This document shows positions 1 through 8,835 of a stretch of 64,000 nucleotides of DNA, one piece after another. Under the pieces are notes generated by a model. The model was not told the origin of the DNA. It searched no databases and saw only the letters and a program-made list of their open reading frames with translations. Position numbers and translations under genes: made by a program. The stretch spans positions 3,408,478 through 3,472,477 of the forward strand of contig NC_020054.1 in assembly GCF_000331105.1 (NCBI RefSeq). Reading direction: 5' to 3'. Position 1 is the stretch's first letter. Each line of letters begins with the position of its first letter. This stretch comes from Fibrella aestuarina BUZ 2. Its GTDB lineage: Bacteria > Bacteroidota > Bacteroidia > Cytophagales > Spirosomataceae.

Positions 1-76
1 CGTCGCCGTTTTTTATTGTTGGTTGGGTACGTTACGCCTGCTCCGAGTGCCTACATGTCCGGAGCGCGTTCAGTAG

Positions 77-850
77 CTACACCGGCGGGATGCCCACGGC
101 TGTCCAGCCCCCATCGATGGTGAGCGTTTGGCCGGTGATGTGGCTGGCGGCGGGTGAGAGCAGAAAGAGCGCTGCGGCGGTAATGTCCTCGACCGTCGCC
201 GGGCGACCCATCGGCGTAATCCGCGACCAGATCGGAATGTACGTGGGGTCGTCGGTGGTGCGCTCGGTGAGGGTGGCGCCGGGTGCTACGGCGTTGATGG
301 TGATGCCTTCTGGCGACAGGTCGATGACGGCCTGCCGGGCGAGCATCTGTAAGCCTGCCTTGGTCATGCTGTAAACGGGTAGCCCCGGATGCCCCAACTG
401 CCCTACCACCGACGACAGCAGCAACAGCCGACCCGCGATACCCGCTTCGTTTTTGCCCTGCGCCCGCATTTGAGTGGCCGCTGTCTGCACCAAAAAGAAA
501 CTCCCCCGCAGGTTCAAATCGACGATTTTCTGGTAAGCGTCGGGCGTAGTCGTGAACAGATCGCCAAAGACCGTGATCCCCGCGTTGGCAATGGCGATGT
601 CGAGCCGCCCGAACGTACCCACGGCTGTATCGACCAACTGCCGGATAAAGGCCACGTCGGATGCATCGCCGGGCAGCGCTTCACAAACGCCACCTTCCTG
701 CCGGATCGTCGCTGCTGCCTGTTGGGCCAGTTCAGCATCAAAATCATTCAGCAGCACGTTGGCGCCCTGCCGGGCCAGTTCGCGGGCCATAGCAAAGCCG
801 ATACCCTGCGCGGCACCCGTGATAAGGGCGGTTTGGTGAAGAAAGGTCAT
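77..850 (-). CDS. SDR-family NAD(P)-dependent oxidoreductase
   Basis: A 257-residue classical short-chain dehydrogenase. The nucleotide-binding motif TGAAQGIG lies at residues 11-18, NAG at 89-91, the catalytic Ser at about 146 and the YxxxK pair at Tyr160/Lys164. An acidic residue after the second beta strand (NDFD, about 35-38) favours NAD over NADP. Length is typical of the family. It lies 59 bp downstream of the IlvD/Edd-type dehydratase on the same strand, so I infer a sugar or sugar-acid dehydrogenase working in the same catabolic route. The substrate cannot be read from sequence. A hairpin separates the two genes and may reduce read-through. Confidence 0.85.
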   Translation of the reverse strand: MTFLHQTALITGAAQGIGFAMARELARQGANVLLNDFDAELAQQAAATIRQEGGVCEALPGDASDVAFIRQLVDTAVGTFGRLDIAIANAGITVFGDLFTTTPDAYQKIVDLNLRGSFFLVQTAATQMRAQGKNEAGIAGRLLLLSSVVGQLGHPGLPVYSMTKAGLQMLARQAVIDLSPEGITINAVAPGATLTERTTDDPTYIPIWSRITPMGRPATVEDITAAALFLLSPAASHITGQTLTIDGGWTAVGIPPV

Positions 851-871
851 TTGGATAAAAGTTGGGTCATG

Positions 872-903
872 CCTGAGCGGGTGATTTAAATCGCCCGCTC
901 AGG
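872..903. terminator. Hairpin between dehydratase and SDR genes
   Basis: CCTGAGCGGG at 872-881 pairs with CCCGCTCAGG at 894-903 around an AT-rich 12-nt loop. It sits in the 59-bp gap between two co-oriented genes. There is no clear U-tract, so it may be an attenuator or RNA-stability element rather than a full terminator. Confidence 0.5.
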
Positions 904-909
904 AGACAA

Positions 910-2610
910 TCAATGTGAATCGCGCTTGACGACGCTGCCAGAGCCCCCGCGCAGGAAATCGAAATCGACGCCCTCGTGCGCCTGCGTCACGTGCCGGATG
1001 AACAGGTTAACGTACCCACGATCATAGCCCAGCTCGAGCGGGGTGAACTTGGCCAGTCGCAGGGCCAGCTCCTCGTCCGACACGTGCAGGTGCAGGCTCC
1101 GGTTGGGTACGTCGAGGGTGATGAGATCGCCGTTTTGGACGAAGGCCAGATTGCCACCCACCGCCGATTCGGGCGAGACGTGCAGCACCACCGTGCCGAA
1201 GCCCGTACCACTCATACGTCCGTCGGAGATGCGCACCATGTCGTGTACGCCCTGCGCCAGAATTTTGGCGGGAAGTGTCATGTTGCCGACTTCGGGCATG
1301 CCGGGGTAGCCACGTGGGCCCACGTTTTTCAGCACCAGCACACAATCCGGGTCCACGTCGAGGTTGGGGTCGTCGATGCGGGCCTTGTAATCGTCGATGT
1401 TCTCGAAGACCACCGCCCGGCCCGTGTGCTGCATCAGCGCGGGTGTGGCGGCCGAAGGCTTCAGCACCGCGCCATTGGGGCAAAGGTTTCCCCGCAGCAC
1501 GGCAATGCCCGAATCCGGTTTCACCGGATTCTCGAGCGTGCCGATCACGGCCGGATCATAGCATCGGGCGTCGGCGCAGTTTTCGCCCAGCGTTTTTCCG
1601 TTTACGGTCAGCGCGTCGCGGTGCAGCAGGGGCAGCAGTTCGCGAATGACGGCAGGCAGGCCACCGGCGTAGAACAGGTCTTCGACGAAATGTTCACCCG
1701 ACGGTTGCAGGTTGGTCAGCATCGGAATTTTGGCCGACAGCGTGTCGAAATCATCGAGCGACAGGTCCACGCCGATGCGCCCGGCAATGGCAGTCAGGTG
1801 CAGAATGAAATTGGTCGATCCGCCCAGCGCGGCGTTGACCATGATCGCATTCTCGAAGGCCTGCCGGGTCAGAATTTTGGACGGTGTAACGCCTTCCCGC
1901 ACTAGCTCCACCGCCCGTACGCCCGTCATATGGGCCAGCACCTTGCGGCGCGAGTCGGCGGCGGGGATGGTGGCGTTGTCGGGCAGCGCCAGACCGAGGC
2001 TTTCGACCATCGCGGCCATCGTGGAGGCGGTACCCATCACGGCGCAGTGCCCCTGCGAGCGGGCCATGGCCGCTTCGGCCGCAATAAACTCGGCCTGCGA
2101 CATGTTGCCCATCTTGTACTCTTCGGCAAAGCGCCACAGGTCCGACGTACCTATCTTTTTGCCCTGAAACCGCCCGGCCAGCATTGGACCGCCCGACACC
2201 ACCAGCGTGGGAATATCGACCGAGCAGGCGCCCATCACCAGCGAGGGGGTGGTTTTATCGCAGCCGCAGAGCAGGATCACGCCGTCGATCGAGTTGCCCC
2301 GGATGCTCTCTTCCACATCCATGCTGGCGAGGTTACGGAACAGCATGGCGGTGGGCTTGATCTGGCACTCGCCCAGCGACATGACCGGAAATTCGAGCGG
2401 GAAGCCCCCAGCCTCCCAGACGCCCCGCTTCACGGCCTCGGCCAACTCGCGGAAGTGCGCGTTGCAGGGGGTCAGTTCCGACCAGGTATTGCAGATGCCA
2501 ATGACGGGCTTGCCTTCAAATTCGTGGTGGGGGAAGCCTTGGTTTTTCATCCAGGCCCGGTAAATGAAGCCGTCTTTACCCGTACGGCCAAACCATTCTT
2601 GTGAACGCAT
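910..2610 (-). CDS. IlvD/Edd family sugar-acid dehydratase (arabonate/xylonate dehydratase-like)
   Basis: A 566-residue Fe-S dehydratase of the IlvD/Edd family, which dehydrates dihydroxy acids or aldonates. Three cysteines match the family's cluster ligands: Cys49 in ELTPCNAH, Cys117 in CGCDKTTP and Cys189 in GHCAVMG. The N-terminal motif RSQEWFGRTGKDGF and the GGSTNF motif resemble the sugar-acid branch (L-arabonate/D-xylonate type) more than biosynthetic IlvD. No branched-chain amino acid genes lie nearby and an SDR follows, which supports a sugar oxidation pathway. The upstream region has repeated AGTCTGGAAAGTC sites, so specific regulation is likely. A role as true IlvD is possible but less likely. 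Confidence 0.85.
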   Translation of the reverse strand: MRSQEWFGRTGKDGFIYRAWMKNQGFPHHEFEGKPVIGICNTWSELTPCNAHFRELAEAVKRGVWEAGGFPLEFPVMSLGECQIKPTAMLFRNLASMDVEESIRGNSIDGVILLCGCDKTTPSLVMGACSVDIPTLVVSGGPMLAGRFQGKKIGTSDLWRFAEEYKMGNMSQAEFIAAEAAMARSQGHCAVMGTASTMAAMVESLGLALPDNATIPAADSRRKVLAHMTGVRAVELVREGVTPSKILTRQAFENAIMVNAALGGSTNFILHLTAIAGRIGVDLSLDDFDTLSAKIPMLTNLQPSGEHFVEDLFYAGGLPAVIRELLPLLHRDALTVNGKTLGENCADARCYDPAVIGTLENPVKPDSGIAVLRGNLCPNGAVLKPSAATPALMQHTGRAVVFENIDDYKARIDDPNLDVDPDCVLVLKNVGPRGYPGMPEVGNMTLPAKILAQGVHDMVRISDGRMSGTGFGTVVLHVSPESAVGGNLAFVQNGDLITLDVPNRSLHLHVSDEELALRLAKFTPLELGYDRGYVNLFIRHVTQAHEGVDFDFLRGGSGSVVKRDSH

Positions 2611-2616
2611 GTGTTT

Positions 2617-2660
2617 AGTCTGGAAAGTCGTTTAGACTATAGTGTAAAGTCTAGAAAGTC
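2617..2660. promoter_or_regulatory. Pair of AGTCTGGAAAGTC-type repeats upstream of the dehydratase
   Basis: AGTCTGGAAAGTC begins at 2617 and the near copy AGTCTAGAAAGTC begins at 2648, 31 bp apart, directly upstream of the dehydratase start at 2610. The same motif recurs in the same arrangement at 14154-14198. I infer operator sites for an unidentified regulator. Confidence 0.6.
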
Positions 2661-2766
2661 GTTTTCTTTTGTAAAAATCCACTTTTATTAGCGCTGCTTC
2701 GTGTACAGACGCACGCCTGGATTACATAGGAAGCGGACTATCCAGCCTTTGTACTGCTATACAGAC

Positions 2767-2801
2767 GACTTTCCAGATTAGCTACGTTGACTTTCCAGAC
2801 T
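2767..2801. promoter_or_regulatory. Two inverted copies of the same motif at the murI start
   Basis: GACTTTCCAGA at 2767-2777 and GACTTTCCAGACT at 2789-2801 are reverse complements of the motif at 2617 and 2648. They lie immediately before the likely murI start, 22 bp apart. The promoter region between murI and the dehydratase is therefore bracketed by two copies in each orientation. Confidence 0.55.
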
Positions 2802-3647
2802 TTGAGTAATCAACCCATCGGCATCTTTGATTCGGGCTATGGCGGGCTGACCGTGATGCGTGAAATCGTGAATGCCCTTCCTCAGTACGACTACGTCTAT
2901 CTGGGCGACAACGCCCGCACGCCCTACGGCACCCGTTCGTTCGAGACGGTGTATGCCTACACGCTGGAATGTGTGCGCCATCTGTTCGAACGCGGTTGTC
3001 GTCTGGTGATTCTGGCCTGCAACACGGCTTCGGCCAAGGCGCTACGCAACATTCAGCAACTCGACCTGCCCCGGCTTTTCCCCGGCAAGCGACCGGGTGA
3101 TCTACCTACGCGGCGAGTGCTGGGCGTAATCAGGCCTACGGCAGAGGTAATCGGGGGCTATTCGGTGGCAGGCCACGTGGGTGTATTGGCTACCAGCGGC
3201 ACCGTCACATCGGAGTCGTATCTGGTGGAAATCGAGCATTTCTTCCCGCGCCTGAACGTAGCGCAGGAGGCCTGCCCCATGTGGGTGCCGCTCATCGAAA
3301 ATGGCGAACATACGCACCCCGGTGCTGATTATTTTGTCTACCAGCACCTCGACCGGCTGCTCACCCGCGACCCGTATATCGATACCATCCTGCTGGCCTG
3401 CACGCACTACCCGCTGCTGATCGACAAGATTAAGGCCGTGTTGCCGACCCGTATCCGACTGGTGAGTCAGGGGCCAATCGTGGCGGCTAGCCTGGCTGAT
3501 TACCTGCTGCGTCATCCCGATTTAGCGGCGCAGTGTAGCCAAACCGGCACCCGCCAGTTTCTAACCACCGATTCCCCCACCGACTTCAGCCGACAGGCCA
3601 GCACGTTCTGGGGCGAACCCGTGGAGGCGGAGAAGGTTGCTTTTTGA
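2802..3647 (+). CDS. murI: Glutamate racemase
   Basis: MurI interconverts L- and D-glutamate to supply D-Glu for peptidoglycan. The protein has the family opening PIGIFDSGYGG, then YLGDNARTPYG, and the two catalytic cysteines in LACNTASA (about residue 73) and LACTHYPLL (about 200). The frame is open upstream to a TTG at 2787. I prefer the TTG at 2802 because it gives the usual short N-terminus (SNQPIGIF) and leaves the operator-like repeats outside the gene. No ATG is available near either site, so initiation looks weak. The gene stands alone: it diverges from the dehydratase and converges on the nucleoside permease. Confidence 0.92.
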   Translation: MSNQPIGIFDSGYGGLTVMREIVNALPQYDYVYLGDNARTPYGTRSFETVYAYTLECVRHLFERGCRLVILACNTASAKALRNIQQLDLPRLFPGKRPGDLPTRRVLGVIRPTAEVIGGYSVAGHVGVLATSGTVTSESYLVEIEHFFPRLNVAQEACPMWVPLIENGEHTHPGADYFVYQHLDRLLTRDPYIDTILLACTHYPLLIDKIKAVLPTRIRLVSQGPIVAASLADYLLRHPDLAAQCSQTGTRQFLTTDSPTDFSRQASTFWGEPVEAEKVAF

Positions 3648-3770
3648 ATGGATAATGTATAATGTATAATGGATAATGTACAATGGCTGGCGCTGGCGTA
3701 AACGCACTGACCAGTACCGGTCTACCGGCAGGGCCGTTGTACATTATACATTGTGCATTATTCATTATAA
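3648..3770. repeat. AATGTATAATGTAC-type inverted repeat between convergent genes
   Basis: The left arm (about 3648-3686) is built of repeated AATGTATAATG-like units ending in GTACAATGGC. The right arm (about 3731-3770) is its approximate reverse complement. It fills the space between murI and the permease gene and overlaps the permease stop codon. A related, perfect inverted repeat lies at 23131-23228, so this is a dispersed family. It probably acts as a bidirectional terminator. Confidence 0.65.
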
Positions 3771-4985
3771 AGCCCCCGGCACGAGTTCTTCCTGCTTGGG
3801 AGCGGCCGATTTGCGGTCGGTGAAGAAGAGGACAAACAGCACCAGCACCACGGCGGCAATACCGGCAGGCACCATCCAAAATTTAAGGTAGTCGATACCA
3901 TTGGCCGTTTTAGCCCAGTCTTTCACCACCCCCGACAGGTACGAGCCAATGCTCATGCCGATGCCGTAGGTAGCCAGCGAAATCAAGCCCTGCGCCGACG
4001 AGCGGATGCTGTCGTTGGCTTTGTTATCGGTGTAAATCTGGCCCGTTACGAAGAAAAAGTCGTAGCAGACGCCGTGCAGGATGATAGCCAGGTAAAACAT
4101 CCAGATCCCCGCGTTGGCATCGCCGTAACCGAAGAACAGGAAGCGGGCAATCCAGGCAACCAGCCCCACGATCAGCATGTTTTTCACGCCGAGCCGCGTA
4201 AAGGCAAACGGAATCAGCAGCATGAAAATCACCTCCGACGCCTGCCCCAGCGACATCACGTTCTCGACGTTTTGCATGCCCGAATCCGTCAGCGCGGGGT
4301 TGGCCATGGCGTAGTAAAACGACAGCGGAATGCAGATCAGCACCGACGAAATAAAGAAGATGGCAAACGAGCGATCTTTGAAAAGCTGGAAGGCGTCGAG
4401 GCCCAGAATCTGTCCCAGCGACGTACCTGCGGAGGCCTTGGGGGGCGTGTTGGGCAGGAAGAATGAGAAAACGCCCAGCGCCAGTGCGGCATACATCGAC
4501 AGGTTAAAAATCGTGACTTTGTCGCCGATGCCGTAGTAGCCGACGATGTTGGTCACGACGATCCAGGCGATGGTGCCCAACACCCGAATGCCGGGGAATT
4601 CTTTCTCGGGACTGCGCATCTGTTGCATGGCAATCGAGGACGTGAGCGCCAGCGTAGGGGCGAAGGTGAGGCAGTAAACGAGCAGCACCCAGAAGAACTG
4701 GTCAGGGTCGTTGACGCCGGTGAGCCAGTACAGCACCGCCGCGCCCAACAGGTTCAGAATGCCCAGCACCCGCTGCGCCGCAAAGTAGCGGTCGGCGATC
4801 ATGCCCACGAAAAAGGGCGCGGCCAGCATGGCCAGTGAGAACGTGGCGAAGGCAGCCCCCTGCTGCACCCCCGTGGCCCCCATACTCTTTTCCATGTATT
4901 TGGTAACTTGGCCGTACCAGGCCCCCCACATAAAAAATTGGAGAAACATCATGGCCGACAATTGCAGGCGGGTCGAGAGCGACAT
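3765..4985 (-). CDS. NupG-type nucleoside:H+ symporter (MFS)
   Basis: A 406-residue hydrophobic protein of the nucleoside permease branch of the major facilitator superfamily. It opens with LSAMMFLQFFMWGAWY, typical of the NupG/XapB family, and has about twelve predicted membrane segments. The loop GMIADRYFAAQRVLG corresponds to the MFS loop 2-3 signature. The family imports nucleosides with protons across the inner membrane. The gene is monocistronic. Its last codons fall inside the inverted repeat shared with murI. The exact substrate is uncertain; sugar or cation import cannot be excluded. Confidence 0.85.
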   Translation of the reverse strand: MSLSTRLQLSAMMFLQFFMWGAWYGQVTKYMEKSMGATGVQQGAAFATFSLAMLAAPFFVGMIADRYFAAQRVLGILNLLGAAVLYWLTGVNDPDQFFWVLLVYCLTFAPTLALTSSIAMQQMRSPEKEFPGIRVLGTIAWIVVTNIVGYYGIGDKVTIFNLSMYAALALGVFSFFLPNTPPKASAGTSLGQILGLDAFQLFKDRSFAIFFISSVLICIPLSFYYAMANPALTDSGMQNVENVMSLGQASEVIFMLLIPFAFTRLGVKNMLIVGLVAWIARFLFFGYGDANAGIWMFYLAIILHGVCYDFFFVTGQIYTDNKANDSIRSSAQGLISLATYGIGMSIGSYLSGVVKDWAKTANGIDYLKFWMVPAGIAAVVLVLFVLFFTDRKSAAPKQEELVPGAL

Positions 4986-5171
4986 GGACTGAGCGGTTTT
5001 GGTTTACGATACAAGTCGAGGTAAGCCCGAATTTACGCACAAAAACCAAAACAGAAGCCAGTCACGGCCTAAGGCCGCTTGGCCCGCCTGACGGCCGCTG
5101 ATCGGGAAAGTGTAGGTTTCCTGACAGGAAAGGCTGTATTTTCAACTGCATCAAATTACCCGGAACAATCC

Positions 5172-5612
5172 ATGAGCACGTTTCTGACCCTGCATCCGGC
5201 GCTGGCCTGGGCCACACTGGCGGCCATTCTGCTGATAGCCGAAGTTGCCAACAACAGCTTTGTTTTCGCTTTTTTCAGCGTGGGTGCGGCCCTGGTTGCC
5301 TTGCTGACGGGCCTGTCGGTGCTTGGCGGGATCGATAGCCAACTGCTGGTGTTCGCGCTGGTGTCGGTTGGAGCGATGCTGGTCTTCCGACAACGACTCC
5401 AGGGCCTGTTTGCCGGATCGAAGCAAAACGAATACGTCGAATTCATTGGGGATCGGGTCACCGTTACGCAGACCATTCCGCCGCAGGGGCTGGGGCGGGT
5501 GCAATACCGCGGCACCGAGTGGTCGGCCCGCACCGAAACGGGTAAAACGCATCGACCCGGCGAAGGAACTACCATCCGCCGGGTCGAGGGCATTGTATTA
5601 GTGGTCGAATGA
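5172..5612 (+). CDS. NfeD-like membrane protein
   Basis: A 146-residue protein with three closely spaced hydrophobic segments followed by a soluble OB-fold-like domain (VEFIGDRVTVTQTI onward), the architecture of short NfeD/YbbK proteins. Family members act with membrane stomatins in membrane quality control. I chose the ATG at 5172. The frame is open back to 5079, but the extra 31 residues are non-hydrophobic and look unlike the family. No stomatin gene is adjacent, which is unusual for this family. The gene ends in a long inverted repeat. Confidence 0.75.
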   Translation: MSTFLTLHPALAWATLAAILLIAEVANNSFVFAFFSVGAALVALLTGLSVLGGIDSQLLVFALVSVGAMLVFRQRLQGLFAGSKQNEYVEFIGDRVTVTQTIPPQGLGRVQYRGTEWSARTETGKTHRPGEGTTIRRVEGIVLVVE

Positions 5613-5706
5613 GTTTTGGGTTTTCAAGTGCTGAGCCTTATGATAGGTGTGTCCGATCAAGACGCGTCAGCCAACTTGAGACTCGATACTTGAAAACTCA
5701 AAAACC
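5613..5706. terminator. Imperfect inverted repeat between convergent genes
   Basis: A left arm GTTTTGGGTTTTCAAGT (from about 5612) pairs with ACTTGAAAACTCAAAAAC (about 5688-5705) with few mismatches. It occupies the gap between the NfeD-like gene and the GlsB-like gene, which converge on it. A bidirectional terminator is the simplest reading. Confidence 0.55.
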
Positions 5707-5713
5707 GAGCTTG

Positions 5714-5956
5714 TTACGCTCGGCGGGTACTGCCCTTGATGAGCGCAGCAATGCCAAGAATAACAACCGCCCCCACAAATGAGGTCAGTATGGCGTCGAG
5801 GATGCCAGTTGAACGGCCAAACACCCAGCCGCCAACGATCCCACCGGCGATGCCGAGCAGAATTTCAACGAGGAGTGAGAAGGAGAAACGCTTAAATACC
5901 AGATCGGCCAGCCAGCCGGCGACGGCACCAACAAGGATTGAGGTCAGGATACCCAT
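5714..5956 (-). CDS. GlsB/YeaQ/YmgE family stress-response membrane protein
   Basis: An 80-residue protein with three glycine-rich hydrophobic helices (GILTSILVGAVAGWLADLV, then ILLGIAGGIVGGWVFGR), the transglycosylase-associated (GlsB/YeaQ) pattern. The family is small, membrane-embedded and often stress-induced; its biochemical role is not settled. Length matches the family. It is monocistronic, facing the NfeD-like gene. Confidence 0.85.
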   Translation of the reverse strand: MGILTSILVGAVAGWLADLVFKRFSFSLLVEILLGIAGGIVGGWVFGRSTGILDAILTSFVGAVVILGIAALIKGSTRRA

Positions 5957-6059
5957 GATAGCTCTACAGTTTAAGTTTGATTTGTTGTTCTGTTAAAAAC
6001 ACCTTAAGAACAGCCAGCCTACAGGTTTGTTTTGACGAATTAAGGAATGGCCTTATCCG

Positions 6060-6479
6060 TCAATGCACCAACAGGTCGATTTGGCTGCATAAACGCTGCA
6101 CGATCAATTGTACCGTTCGGCGGGTCAGCTCAGCTTCGTCGATGCGAAAGGCCGTCCATTCACCCGTCGTAAACTGGCCGATGACAACGCCCACCAACAG
6201 GTTCTTGAATTTCTGATCGGTACGAACGCTGTGATCGATATACGCCTCCTGTTCGGGGCGGGGCAGCCGGGCAAACCGACCTTCCAGACCAAGTTGTTTG
6301 CGTTTGGTCAGGTAATCGCGAAACAACCCTAGTACCAGTTCATTCTGTAGTTTCAGAATCGGGCGCAGGGTGCCGTTCTGGAACGCTTCGGCCGGGTTAC
6401 TGGTCGTCGGTTCGGTGGCCACTTCGGGCCGGAGAGCCAGCAAGCCTTCATCGCGGTTTTGAGACGTGTCATGCATCAT
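6060..6479 (-). CDS. Conserved hypothetical protein
   Basis: A 139-residue soluble protein without signal peptide or membrane segment. It resembles a widespread Bacteroidota family with the conserved core QNGTLRPILKLQNELVLGLF and a C-terminal half rich in basic helices. Some databases label relatives 'glyoxalase', but I see no metal-binding glyoxalase motif, so that name should not be trusted. Function unknown. It stands between the GlsB-like gene and the DUF5916 gene on the same strand but with generous spacing. Confidence 0.6.
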   Translation of the reverse strand: MMHDTSQNRDEGLLALRPEVATEPTTSNPAEAFQNGTLRPILKLQNELVLGLFRDYLTKRKQLGLEGRFARLPRPEQEAYIDHSVRTDQKFKNLLVGVVIGQFTTGEWTAFRIDEAELTRRTVQLIVQRLCSQIDLLVH

Positions 6480-6541
6480 TAGGCAAGGAGACGTGGGAAA
6501 ACAACGCCTACCTACCTAATGATGAAGGAGCACGAACTGTT

Positions 6542-8824
6542 TTAAAACTGCTTCAGGTAGCTAAGTTTACCGATCAAATGCTGCTCCTGCTGCCGGAATT
6601 CCTGTTGCCGTACCGTGCTGGTGTAGGCGCGCTGATTGAATACCAGGTACAGAAACGACAGCGGCTGGTATTCCCACGACAGGCGGATGTTGTAGGCGTC
6701 GCGGTTGAGGTCGGTGTTATACTGGTAAAAACCAATCAGTTGCAGGCGTGGGTTGAGCGCAAAGCGCCCTTCGATACTATACAGTTTGACCGACGGACTT
6801 TCGCGGTTTTCGCCAACCTCGCTAAACTGATTGCCGATGTAGCGGCCCGTGAGCGAAATGTGGGGGAGGGGAGCGTAGCGCACCGTCAGGTCGGTGGTGG
6901 CGAGGTTGCCGTTGTAATAGCCACCCAGCTCGTAATTCAGCGTGTAGGACAACCGGCGCGACGGATCGCTGGCCATCCAGGCGGCATAGCGGGTGTAGCT
7001 GTACTCGCCCGGCGCAATCCGCACGCCCAGCGGATCGAAGCCCTCCGCCAGAAACTGATACGTCGGGTTCAGAAACAGGCCGAAAAAGCCGCCACTTTGC
7101 AGGTTAAGCCAGAACGGATTGATATTCAGCTGCCGTTCGACCAGCCGCCCGGTGGTGATGGAATGGTAAAACTCGGGCATAAAACCCGGCTCAAACGCCC
7201 GGATCACCCTGCGGAAAGGTAGCCATTTGCCCCGGCTCAGCCAGAAGACACCGGGCGTTGTGGCGACCACGTCGTTGCGCGAGACAAACCCAACGCCGGG
7301 GTTGAAACTGGCCGTAACGATCGATTCGGTCCACCAGAATTTCCATTGGTTCGTTTGCAACAGGTATTGAACGTACCCGGCAACCCCCTGATCGCCCGCC
7401 GCCGACGTACCTGCCGTAGGGACGTTGCCAACCGACGTACCTGAGCGCATCAGCATGGTACTGATCGACTGACTTTCCGACAGCCGGAAGAACCCGTCGA
7501 TGGCCCCCACCCAATTGGTGCGCCCCGGCTGCCCGACCCGTCCCAGTGAATCGACCAGCTGGCTTTCGTCGCGCAGGGTCAGGAGGGCACCAATGCGGCT
7601 CTGTGGGCCAATATTCTGCGAAAATCGACCGACGGCGAAGGTGGTTGTCGGGCTGTTGCCTACGCCCCGTTGCCGCATCAGCAACGCGCCGTAGTTGGTT
7701 GTTAGCGATCGGTGGACGAGCCGCGCCCCCGCATCAATCGGGATTGGATTGCCGGCATTGTCGAGGCCGATGCGGCGGCTGAAAAACGGCTGAATCCGCA
7801 TCGAGCCGCCCGATAGGTCTTCGTATGGCGACAGATTTGGCCCGAAAAGGCTGGCATTTTCGAGGAAAAACTGCCGCCGTTCGGGAAAAAAGACCGAGAA
7901 TCGCGTCACGTTGTTGACCTGCCGGTCGGCGTCGGCCTGCGCAAAATCGGTATTGGCTGTCAGGTCCAGGACGGTGTTCGGGTTGATGGCCCATTTGAGT
8001 TCGCCGCCCAGCTTCACCGCCTCGTCGCGCCGGTTGCCCACGACGGTGCCGTTGTACCGATCGCTCGACACCAGCACGTAGGGCTGCACCCGGATGTTGG
8101 CGCGGGGTGGGGGTGGTTGCAGGCCCGCCACGCGTCCGGCGTAGTCCATCCGAAGCGCGCTGAACGAACGCGGGTACCGCGACCAGCCCGATACCTCGTT
8201 GGTCATGCGGCGGTTGCGGAAAAAATTGATGCCCCAGCTTTGCGTTGAATCCTGGCTGCCCCGGTAGCGCAACGTCTGCCAGGGAATGGCGATTTCGGCC
8301 ACCCAACCCGAGTCGGTGCGGGTCGTTCTAACGCGCCAGAGCCCATCCCAATCGGTATCATACAGCAGGTCGTCGAACGAGAGTAGGTCGCGTTGCGTAC
8401 CGTAGGGATTCGTCATGAACATCATGGCGTTGCGCCGGTCGTTGAACCCATCGATCGAAATGCCGATGTAATCGTGCGAACGAAAGCTGAAGTCGCGGCG
8501 TAGGTCGGTGGCCCGGATACTCCGCCGCCCCAGCGAATCGCGACAGAAGGCGCCGATGTAGAGGTATTGCTGATTGAACAGCAGGCGAATGTCGGTGTCG
8601 TGGTTGGCCCGGTCGCGCTGCACGGGCTCGATCATCGTAAACCGATTGGCCGGCACGGCCTGTTGCCAGGCGGCTTCGTCGAGTCGCCCGTCAACCCGTA
8701 GCTGCGTTTGTATGGGGGTCGCCACGACCACCCGCTTCACCGAATCGGGCTGAAAAATAGGCTGATCCTGCGCGGCGGCGGCAAACGGCGTAAAAAGAAA
8801 GAGAACAAGTAGCGGTTTTATCAT
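6542..8824 (-). CDS. DUF5916 outer-membrane protein with CBM9-like domain
   Basis: A 760-residue protein with a signal peptide (about 1-18, ending AAAAQ). An N-terminal CBM9-like beta-sandwich (about 35-230, beginning RVDGRLDEAAWQQA) is followed by a long DUF5916 region rich in alternating aromatic and polar residues and ending in aromatic Phe, as in outer-membrane beta-barrels. The conserved FFPERRQFFLENA segment is typical of DUF5916. The role is unknown; related proteins often sit with peptidases or hydrolases. The gene ends 12 bp before pgeF ends its own upstream neighbourhood: pgeF is transcribed first and this gene follows at 11 bp, so the two may be co-transcribed. Confidence 0.85.
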   Translation of the reverse strand: MIKPLLVLFLFTPFAAAAQDQPIFQPDSVKRVVVATPIQTQLRVDGRLDEAAWQQAVPANRFTMIEPVQRDRANHDTDIRLLFNQQYLYIGAFCRDSLGRRSIRATDLRRDFSFRSHDYIGISIDGFNDRRNAMMFMTNPYGTQRDLLSFDDLLYDTDWDGLWRVRTTRTDSGWVAEIAIPWQTLRYRGSQDSTQSWGINFFRNRRMTNEVSGWSRYPRSFSALRMDYAGRVAGLQPPPPRANIRVQPYVLVSSDRYNGTVVGNRRDEAVKLGGELKWAINPNTVLDLTANTDFAQADADRQVNNVTRFSVFFPERRQFFLENASLFGPNLSPYEDLSGGSMRIQPFFSRRIGLDNAGNPIPIDAGARLVHRSLTTNYGALLMRQRGVGNSPTTTFAVGRFSQNIGPQSRIGALLTLRDESQLVDSLGRVGQPGRTNWVGAIDGFFRLSESQSISTMLMRSGTSVGNVPTAGTSAAGDQGVAGYVQYLLQTNQWKFWWTESIVTASFNPGVGFVSRNDVVATTPGVFWLSRGKWLPFRRVIRAFEPGFMPEFYHSITTGRLVERQLNINPFWLNLQSGGFFGLFLNPTYQFLAEGFDPLGVRIAPGEYSYTRYAAWMASDPSRRLSYTLNYELGGYYNGNLATTDLTVRYAPLPHISLTGRYIGNQFSEVGENRESPSVKLYSIEGRFALNPRLQLIGFYQYNTDLNRDAYNIRLSWEYQPLSFLYLVFNQRAYTSTVRQQEFRQQEQHLIGKLSYLKQF

Positions 8825-8835
8825 AGGCTTACGAA

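Noticed and set aside
976..1905. A 309-residue plus-strand frame
   Set aside because: Antisense shadow of the IlvD/Edd dehydratase, whose cluster cysteines are all intact.
2610..2810. Riboswitch in the dehydratase/murI intergenic region
   Set aside because: The repeated motif copies are short and work in both orientations, which fits protein operators and not a folded RNA.
6060..6479. Glyoxalase annotation for the 139-residue protein
   Set aside because: No metal-binding residues or paired beta-alpha-beta-beta-beta modules are visible, so the name is unsupported.
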